NCBI GenBank assembly: GCA_021779695.1
Contig: JAJYAE010000116.1
Span: 1-12,346, forward strand
Direction: 5' to 3'
Length of the DNA stretch: 12,346 nucleotides
Source of the DNA: Acidobacteriota bacterium
Lineage (GTDB): Bacteria; Acidobacteriota; Terriglobia; Terriglobales; Acidobacteriaceae
The notes below the pieces were generated by a model that was not told the origin of the DNA, did no database searches, and saw only the letters and a program-made list of their open reading frames with translations. A program made the position numbers and the translations under genes. This document shows positions 7,008 to 12,346 of the stretch, in pieces. Within the stretch, counting starts at the first letter, position 1. Each line of letters starts with the position of its first letter.

Positions 7008-8510
7008 TTACGACGGTTTCATCTGATGCCAGCAGGTGTCATTCCACCTGAGTTCCTTCTTGAAGTTGCGTACCGTAGTTTCTCCATCGATCAGCAGACA
7101 CTCAATGCCTGCTATCTCGGCGAAGTCTTCCAGGTGCTCGACCGTGAGTCCCAAGCTGAACGCGGTGTGATGTGCGCCGCCGGCTAATATCCAGCAGGTG
7201 GAAGCGATTTTCAGGTCCGGCTCTGGAACCCAGACTGCTCGTGCCACCGGCAACTTGGGAAGCGGCTGCTCGGGCGAAATCACATTTACTTTGTTTGCCA
7301 CCAAACGAAAACGATCACCCATGTCCACTATCGAAGCGACCACCGCGGGGCCGGTTCGTGCGGTGAACACCAGGCGAACCGGATCATTCTTTCCTCCGAT
7401 AGACAGCGGATGAATTTCGAGAGATGGCCGCGAAGCAGCGATTGAAGGACAGATTTCCAACATGTGCGAACCCAGCACCTGCCCACTGCTCTTGAAGTGA
7501 TAGGTATAGTCTTCCATAAACGATGTGCCGCCCTTCAAGCCTGTGCTCATAACCTTCATGGCCCGCACCAGTGCAGCTGTCTTCCAATCTCCCTCCGCAC
7601 CGAAGCCGTATCCATCCGCCATAAGTCTCTGCACAGCTACCCCAGGCAGTTGAGTTAGTCCATGGAGCGTCTGGAAGTTGTCAGTGAACGCTTGGAATCC
7701 GCCCTGGTCAAGGAAGTGCCGCAGGCCAATCTCGATTCGCGCAGCGTCGCGGAGCGCCTCACGCTGTTTACCTTTCGGTTGCAGCGGTTTCGAAAGAATA
7801 TAGGACCCTTCATACTCAGACAACATGCGATCCACGTCATCATCGAGAGCTGCTTGGACACATTCGACCAGATCTCCTACTCCATAGCCAAGGACCGAGT
7901 AACCCAGTCGGACCTTCGCTGCTATTTTGTCGCCTTCTGTCACCGCCACTTCGCGCATGTTGTCGCCAAAGCGGGCGATCTTGAGCGTCTGTGCGTCGTG
8001 CCATGCGCATGCGGCTCGTGTCCATGTGGTGAGTTGCTCCCGTACATCCTGATCCTGCCAAAATCCCGCGACCACCTTACGATTGATACGCAAGCGACTT
8101 CCAATGAATCCAAACTCACGATCACCGTGGGCCGATTGATTCAAGTTCATGAAATCCATATCGATCTTGGACCATGGCAGATCGCGATTGAATTGGGTAT
8201 GCAGATGGGCCAATGGTTTTTGCAAAGCAAGGAGGCCAGGAATCCACATCTGAGCAGGAGAAAACGTGTGCATCCAGGTAATGATCCCAATGCAGTTTCT
8301 GGAGCGGTTTGCTTCCAGACACAGCTCCAAGATTGACTCGGCTGTCACCATCACTGGTTGGCACACTATTTTGACTGGCATGCCAGGAGCCGATGAGAGC
8401 GCGTTGACCATTTCACGCGCGTGATCGGTCACTTTTCCCAACGTCACTTCGCCGTAAAGTGACTGCGCACCAGGGACAAACCATACTTCGAATCTTGAGA
8501 GATCGATCAT
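7008..8510 (-). CDS. araA: L-arabinose isomerase
   Basis: A 500-residue L-arabinose isomerase, the same length as the E. coli enzyme, converting L-arabinose to L-ribulose (and often D-galactose to D-tagatose). The N-terminus [14 protein letters not shown] (7-20) and [12 protein letters not shown] (79-90) are family signatures. The metal ligands align well: Glu306 in [11 protein letters not shown], Glu333 in FMEDYTYHF, His349 in [10 protein letters not shown] and His447/448 in [12 protein letters not shown]. The ATG at 8510 has only a weak ribosome binding site, but the conserved N-terminus begins right after it. No araB or araD is in the window, so the rest of arabinose catabolism must be elsewhere or flow into the pentose phosphate pathway, whose transaldolase lies 1 kb away. 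The leader holds a strong inverted repeat (8531-8550). Confidence 0.96.
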   Translation of the reverse strand: MIDLSRFEVWFVPGAQSLYGEVTLGKVTDHAREMVNALSSAPGMPVKIVCQPVMVTAESILELCLEANRSRNCIGIITWMHTFSPAQMWIPGLLALQKPLAHLHTQFNRDLPWSKIDMDFMNLNQSAHGDREFGFIGSRLRINRKVVAGFWQDQDVREQLTTWTRAACAWHDAQTLKIARFGDNMREVAVTEGDKIAAKVRLGYSVLGYGVGDLVECVQAALDDDVDRMLSEYEGSYILSKPLQPKGKQREALRDAARIEIGLRHFLDQGGFQAFTDNFQTLHGLTQLPGVAVQRLMADGYGFGAEGDWKTAALVRAMKVMSTGLKGGTSFMEDYTYHFKSSGQVLGSHMLEICPSIAASRPSLEIHPLSIGGKNDPVRLVFTARTGPAVVASIVDMGDRFRLVANKVNVISPEQPLPKLPVARAVWVPEPDLKIASTCWILAGGAHHTAFSLGLTVEHLEDFAEIAGIECLLIDGETTVRNFKKELRWNDTCWHQMKPS

Positions 8511-8987
8511 CGTAACCAGCGTTTGGCCCGCTTTGTTAACCGCAACAAAGATGCATCATGGCATCTCATGCGCCGGAGGGGACACTATAGAGTGGGGTTG
8601 CTTAAGGTGGTACAAAGACCCGTAGCCCAGCCAAGTCCTTTGCGTTGTCCCCGTCCTTTATTATGTCGATCGCCAGAGCTGAGTGTGCGACCACTCCACC
8701 TATCCGCATCTCGGCGACAACTCACTTTGCTTCCATCATCTCCGCCTAGGCCGCACCTCAAACTCCTCCACGGCAACTCTTTCCCCCCCTGATTCAGGAT
8801 GCCAGTGACAAACGGCTCGACACGCATTCTTCTGTTTCACCTCCGTCATCTTTTCGTTCGACTGGCAGAAACAGTCTACGGAAGCGCCCCCCCTCCCTCA
8901 ATATGACGCCTGTTTCTGTCACCGGTACGGTTGAACCATTTCCAAAGTACGATTCGTAGTGAGCAAATAGAGAGCGCAAGGATACCG
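8511..8987. other. Divergent spacer between araA and the DUF488 gene; no gene seen
   Basis: This 477-base region separates araA (minus) from the DUF488 gene (plus). It is pyrimidine-rich on the plus strand, especially 8690-8900, with two seven-C runs (8783-8789 and 8887-8893). The open frames in it give low-complexity Pro/Leu/Arg-rich or Gly/Arg-rich peptides with no family signal, and I read them as non-coding. A minus-strand TATAGT (plus 8584-8589) could be a -10 box for araA, but no matching -35 box is visible. Confidence 0.5.
8531..8550. promoter_or_regulatory. Inverted repeat in the araA leader, candidate operator
   Basis: CTTTGTT (8531-8537) and AACAAAG (8544-8550) are perfect seven-base arms around a six-base centre, 21-40 bases upstream of the araA start. 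A second, shorter repeat, GATGC (8550-8554) and GCATC (8561-8565), also with a six-base centre, directly adjoins it. The placement fits a dimeric repressor site controlling araA in response to sugar. No regulator gene is in the window, so its family is unknown. Confidence 0.4.
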
Positions 8988-9335
8988 ATGATCCGCATAA
9001 AACGCGTATATGATCCCGTCAGCAACTCAGACGGAACTCGACTGCTTGTCGAACGATTGTGGCCGAGAGGGGTGACGAAGACTTCCTTGGAGATTAAGGA
9101 TTGGCTCAAAGACGTGGGCCCGAGTACAGAACTGCGGAAGTGGTTCAGTCATGACCCAGCCAAGTGGCATGAATTTTGCAGCCGCTACCATGCAGAACTT
9201 CGGGCCAACCCGGATGCATGGCATCCAATTATCGAGGCCGCACGCCATGGACCTGTCACGCTGATCTACAGTTCGCATGATGCCGAGCACAATAACGCCG
9301 TTGCTCTCCTGGCTTTCTTGAACCATCGTTCGTGA
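8988..9335 (+). CDS. DUF488 family protein (YeaO-like)
   Basis: A 115-residue cytoplasmic protein of the DUF488 family, full length for the short YeaO-like branch. Family motifs are VYDP (7-10), [13 protein letters not shown] (17-29), [16 protein letters not shown] (52-67) and [14 protein letters not shown] (91-104). No reaction is established for the family. ATG 8988 has AAGGA about six bases upstream. An in-frame extension to 8931 lacks similarity. Its TGA stop overlaps a GTG (GTGA, 9332-9335) that opens the short SdhB-like frame, and metE follows directly after that, so the three probably share one transcript. Confidence 0.9.
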   Translation: MIRIKRVYDPVSNSDGTRLLVERLWPRGVTKTSLEIKDWLKDVGPSTELRKWFSHDPAKWHEFCSRYHAELRANPDAWHPIIEAARHGPVTLIYSSHDAEHNNAVALLAFLNHRS

Positions 9336-9508
9336 CTTTCGGTTGTGGAGATTGCGTGGCAGCCTGTCCCAACGGATCGGCAGCGCTCTTTACCGGAGCA
9401 AAGATCGCACATCTCGGGATCCTTCCCCACGTTTATGACGCACGCTCCGTCGCTTACTCTCGTCCGCAAACCAGCCAACACGATCTGACCGATTTCGAGG
9501 AGCAGTAA
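9332..9508 (+). pseudogene. Truncated SdhB-like iron-sulfur fragment (58-codon open frame)
   Basis: A GTG overlapping the DUF488 stop opens 58 codons ending in TAA immediately before the metE ATG. Residues 4-20, [17 protein letters not shown], followed by [13 protein letters not shown], closely match the cluster-binding segment of the iron-sulfur subunit of succinate dehydrogenase/fumarate reductase (SdhB, commonly GCGACVAACPNxSAxLF...KVxHLxLLPQG). The first cysteine of the usual CxxCxxCxxxCP set is replaced (TFGC), leaving Cys5, Cys8 and Cys12. After LPH the match ends: the remaining 25 residues ([12 protein letters not shown] onward) are unlike SdhB, and the rest of the subunit is absent. 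It is most simply a remnant left by rearrangement. However, it is open, tightly joined to both neighbours and lacks its own ribosome binding site, so a coupled micro-protein cannot be excluded. Confidence 0.7.
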
Positions 9509-11848
9509 ATGAGTTCATCTAAAGCATTCAATCTTGGCTTCCCGCGAATCGGGAAGTTCCGTGAACTAAAGCTTGCGTTGGAGAAATACTGGAATGGCGA
9601 AACAGATGAAGAAACTCTTCTCGGAGTGGGAAAGCGCCTGCGTAGGGAGCATTGGCAACTGCAGGTGAAGGCTGGTATTGGCGTCCCTCCTTCAAACGAC
9701 TTCTCGCTCTACGATCATGTCCTCGACATGGCTGTGAGTATGGGAGCCATTCCACGCCGTTTCCACTGCGATGGCGGGCCTGCGAGTCTGGAGACGTATT
9801 TTGCCATGGCGCGAGGTACTCAACGGGCTCCGGCTCTTGAAATGACGAAATGGTTCGACACGAACTATCACTTTGTTGTCCCCGAATTTGAAGCTGGAAT
9901 GCGCTATGAGCTGCGATCTCAAAAAGCTCTGGAAGAATATCTGGAGGCAAAGGAACTAGGAATCGAGACTCGCCCTGTTCTGCTCGGTCCTGTCTCATTT
10001 GTGCTGCTGGGCAAACCCACGGAACCCGGCGTTACGCGCAAGCAGGTGTTGAGCTCTATTCTCCCTTTGTATGAGGAGATTTTGGGCCAACTGTGTTCCG
10101 TCGGGGCGGAGTGGGTTCAAATGGACGAACCCTGCCTCTGCATTGATCTGGATCACGTGGCCCAGGACTTATATCGTGGCGCGTATGCGGCGCTGACCAG
10201 CAACCGATCTCTGCCGAGGTTCATGCTTGCCACCTATTTCGGCGATCTCGGCTCAAACCTTGATCTCGCGCTGGAGCTTGGCACCGCGGGCCTTCATCTC
10301 GATCTAGTTCGCGCTCCGAAACAGCTCGACGCACTTCTGGCCAAGCACGTCCCGGCGGCCAAGGTTTCATTGGGCCTGGTAGATGGCCGCAATGTGTGGC
10401 GCACCGATATCCGAAAGGCAGTTGGCACTTTAGAAGCAGCGATTCGGATCTTCGGAAAGGAACGCATAGAAGTCGCGCCGTCATGTTCGCTCTTGCATTC
10501 GCCCTTCGATGTTGATGCGGAAGTGCGACTCGACGACGAGGTGCGTAGTTGGATGGCATTTGCCAAGCAAAAGCTTGAAGAGGTTGCCCTTCTTGCAAGC
10601 GCCGTTGATGGCCAGGAAGTGATCCGGGGCTCACTCGCTGAAAACATGAGAGTGATGGAATCGCGCAAAACCTCTTCCCGCGTTCACAATGAAGTGGTGG
10701 AGCACCGATTAAGGACCGTCGACGGTGCAATGACAAGCCGAAAGAATCCGTATCGCGCACGCCGTCTGCGGCAAGCAGAAGCGCTGTCCCTTCCTACATT
10801 ACCTACGACAACGATTGGTTCCTTTCCACAGACCTCCGAAGTGCGGAAGATGCGCGCGGCCTTTCGCAATGGAAAGATCGATTCACAGACCTACGTCAAG
10901 TTTCTCGAAGAAGAGACGGCGCGTTGTATTCGCTTTCAGGAAGAGGTTGGCCTTGATGTCTTGGCGCATGGAGAATTTGAACGCAACGATATGGTTGAGT
11001 ATTTTGGCGAGCAACTGGAGGGCTTCGCAATCAGCGAATATGGCTGGGTGCAGAGCTATGGATCGCGCTGTGTGAAGCCTCCGATCATCTATGGTGACGT
11101 GTCGCGCCCTAAACCAATGACTGTCCGGTGGTCGGAGTATGCGCAATCACTGAGTGACCGGCCCGTAAAAGGAATGCTGACCGGCCCGGTTACGATTCTG
11201 CAATGGTCGTTTGTGCGAGATGACCAACCCCGCTCGCAGACCTGCCGGCAGATTGCCCTTGCGATTCGAGACGAAGTCGACGACCTCGAGGCCGCGGGCA
11301 TTCGAGTGATTCAGATCGACGAGCCCGCAATTCGGGAAGGTTTGCCGCTCCGCCGGGCGGACTGGCCAGAATATCTGGATTGGAGCGTGAACGCATTTCG
11401 TCTGGCCTCCTCAGGGGTTGCGGACAGTACACAGATTCACACACACATGTGCTACTCAGAGTTCAACGACATCATCGATTCCATTGTAAAAATGGATGCG
11501 GATGTGCTCTCAATCGAATGCTCCCGCTCCCGCATGGAACTTCTGGACGTATTTCATCTTGTTCACTATCCGAACGAGATCGGTCCTGGCGTGTATGACA
11601 TTCACTCACCTCGTGTCCCCGACAATAGAGAGATCGAAACCCTTCTGCGCAAGGCTCTGGAGGTTCTCACCCCCGAGCAGTTGTGGGTCAACCCGGACTG
11701 TGGACTCAAGACAAGAGGCTGGACAGAAGTTCGACTGGCTCTTGGGAATATGGTAGCTACCGCCGCAATGCTGCGTGCATCCATCGCGTCTAAACAGGGG
11801 ACGGCACCAGTTCTCGATCCCGGGCCTCACACGGCGCCTATTCAATAG
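9509..11848 (+). CDS. metE: 5-methyltetrahydropteroyltriglutamate-homocysteine methyltransferase (cobalamin-independent methionine synthase)
   Basis: A 779-residue MetE that transfers the methyl group of methyltetrahydrofolate polyglutamate to homocysteine, the last step of methionine synthesis. The N-terminal barrel shows NLGFPRIGKFRELK (8-21), TKWFDTNYHF (113-122), QMDEPCL (204-210) and VAPSCSLLHSPFDV (322-335). The catalytic C-terminal barrel has TTIGSFPQT (434-442), MLTGPVTILQWSF (556-568), IQIDEPAIREG (601-611) and the zinc ligands His646 and Cys648 in THMC, Glu670 in SIECSRSR and Cys731 in NPDCGLK. It is about 25 residues longer than E. coli MetE, mostly in a C-terminal tail. ATG 9509 directly follows the TAA of the SdhB-like frame and has GAGGAG upstream. 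No cobalamin or SAM riboswitch is visible in the spacers upstream. Confidence 0.97.
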   Translation: MSSSKAFNLGFPRIGKFRELKLALEKYWNGETDEETLLGVGKRLRREHWQLQVKAGIGVPPSNDFSLYDHVLDMAVSMGAIPRRFHCDGGPASLETYFAMARGTQRAPALEMTKWFDTNYHFVVPEFEAGMRYELRSQKALEEYLEAKELGIETRPVLLGPVSFVLLGKPTEPGVTRKQVLSSILPLYEEILGQLCSVGAEWVQMDEPCLCIDLDHVAQDLYRGAYAALTSNRSLPRFMLATYFGDLGSNLDLALELGTAGLHLDLVRAPKQLDALLAKHVPAAKVSLGLVDGRNVWRTDIRKAVGTLEAAIRIFGKERIEVAPSCSLLHSPFDVDAEVRLDDEVRSWMAFAKQKLEEVALLASAVDGQEVIRGSLAENMRVMESRKTSSRVHNEVVEHRLRTVDGAMTSRKNPYRARRLRQAEALSLPTLPTTTIGSFPQTSEVRKMRAAFRNGKIDSQTYVKFLEEETARCIRFQEEVGLDVLAHGEFERNDMVEYFGEQLEGFAISEYGWVQSYGSRCVKPPIIYGDVSRPKPMTVRWSEYAQSLSDRPVKGMLTGPVTILQWSFVRDDQPRSQTCRQIALAIRDEVDDLEAAGIRVIQIDEPAIREGLPLRRADWPEYLDWSVNAFRLASSGVADSTQIHTHMCYSEFNDIIDSIVKMDADVLSIECSRSRMELLDVFHLVHYPNEIGPGVYDIHSPRVPDNREIETLLRKALEVLTPEQLWVNPDCGLKTRGWTEVRLALGNMVATAAMLRASIASKQGTAPVLDPGPHTAPIQ

Positions 11849-12235
11849 CTGGCAGCGCCATTCTGCTTCCAGTTGCGGGCCACCATTGGATCGCCGGATG
11901 CAGAACTCAGGTTCGAAGCTACGTGCTCTGGAAAACGAAGCCGACACGCGACACATTCGTAATCGAAGCCCGTACGGATGAACTATTGCCGAAGAGGCCA
12001 AACTGAACAAGTCTCGATAATGTGACATGGCTAATCTTTGCACGCTGTCGGAGCTGATACCAAGTGGGAGCACAATGGTTACCACGTCCTGCTGGGAGTG
12101 GTTATTCAGGTACCGCGCTGGTGCCCAGATCTTTCTTCCGGATAGCGAGGGGCTACTCACTTCGACGGTTCCGCTCACGTCTTTGTCCAAAGTACCCCCC
12201 AACTTTTCGGTCGATGTTCTTTAGGGGAAGTTCTT
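11849..12235. other. Spacer between metE and acnA; no gene seen, one hairpin
   Basis: These 387 bases hold no convincing gene. A small plus-strand frame (12027-12224) and the minus-strand frame running back through metE show no family signal. GGTACC (12109-12114) pairs with GGTGCC (12120-12125), including one G-U, around a five-base loop to form a compact hairpin about 110 bases before the aconitase start. It lacks a T run. The aconitase promoter should lie here but cannot be placed. Confidence 0.45.
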
Positions 12236-12346
12236 ATGAACAGTTTTAGCAGCCGGTCGAAATTACAAGTCGGTAATCAGGCCTATGAGATCTTCAGGCT
12301 GAACGCGCTGACTAAAAACGGCATCTCGCTTGAGCACTTGCCGTAT
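12236..12346 (+). CDS. acnA: Aconitate hydratase A, N-terminal fragment (cut by window edge)
   Basis: Only 37 codons are present before the window ends. The N-terminus reads MNSFSSRSKLQVG (1-13), YEIFRLNAL (17-25) and HLPY (34-37). This matches the start of AcnA/IRP1-type aconitases, which typically read MNSF..R..L.V....Y.I..L..L......LPYS. The enzyme is a [4Fe-4S] protein of about 900 residues that interconverts citrate and isocitrate in the TCA cycle. ATG 12236 has AGGGGA about seven bases upstream. The catalytic and cluster-binding residues lie outside the window. Confidence 0.88.
   Translation, partial: MNSFSSRSKLQVGNQAYEIFRLNALTKNGISLEHLPY

Noticed and set aside
7662..8336. A 224-codon plus-strand frame inside araA
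   Set aside because: It is antisense to catalytic regions of a well-conserved arabinose isomerase.
8523..8792. An 89-codon plus-strand frame in the araA/DUF488 spacer
   Set aside because: The product is a Pro/Leu/Arg/Ser-rich low-complexity peptide typical of pyrimidine-rich non-coding DNA.
9336..9508. Possible cobalamin or SAM riboswitch before metE
   Set aside because: The bases immediately upstream of metE are occupied by the SdhB-like frame, and no B12-box or SAM-type core is visible here or before the DUF488 gene.
11606..12202. A 198-codon minus-strand frame overlapping the 3' end of metE and the following spacer
   Set aside because: Most of it is antisense to conserved metE sequence, and the remainder shows no recognisable motif or ribosome binding site.

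Overview
The window (12,346 bases, GC in the mid-50s by eye) is a densely packed bacterial chromosomal segment of housekeeping and stress metabolism. No rRNA, tRNA, CRISPR array, transposase or phage gene is visible. The gene set and the style of the proteins (a CPN-type SdhB remnant, CysM-like enzyme paired with a two-domain sulfurtransferase, manganese-type AraA, IRP1-type aconitase) would suit an Acidobacteriota-like Gram-negative soil bacterium. This assignment is an impression from protein style and was not tested.

Layout. Positions 1-466 (-): an AhpD-like/carboxymuconolactone decarboxylase family protein running off the left edge. Divergent from it, 672-1409 (+): a ferredoxin-reductase-type FAD/NAD(P)H oxidoreductase, starting at a GTG with a strong ribosome binding site. 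Positions 1586-3408 (+): a sulfur operon in which a cysteine synthase-like PLP enzyme overlaps a two-domain thiosulfate sulfurtransferase by ATGA. Positions 3511-4398 (+): a tandem-domain universal stress protein. Positions 4399-5062 hold no recognisable gene, only uncertain ORFs. Positions 5063-5947 (+): transaldolase.

The minus-strand block 8510-5984 holds L-arabinose isomerase, then a short-chain dehydrogenase broken by a +1-type frameshift at an eight-C tract, then a 39-codon ORF overlapping the dehydrogenase stop codon by ATGA. The araA leader has a perfect 7-bp-arm inverted repeat. The dehydrogenase leader has two copies of a 10-bp palindrome, GATYCGRATC. Positions 8511-8987 are a gene-free divergent spacer.

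The plus-strand block 8988-11848 holds a DUF488 protein, a 58-codon ORF that carries an iron-sulfur segment of a succinate dehydrogenase SdhB subunit, and cobalamin-independent methionine synthase (MetE). The three are joined by a GTGA overlap and a TAA|ATG abutment. After 387 bases the N-terminus of aconitase A begins at 12236 and runs off the right edge.

Functionally, the segment joins sulfur assimilation into cysteine and methionine (cysteine synthase, sulfurtransferase, MetE), pentose use (AraA, transaldolase) and redox/stress functions (AhpD-like protein, flavin oxidoreductase, UspA). I see no clear new multi-gene defence or biosynthetic system. The most unusual items are the SdhB-derived micro-ORF, the homopolymer-interrupted dehydrogenase and the coupled micro-ORF behind it.
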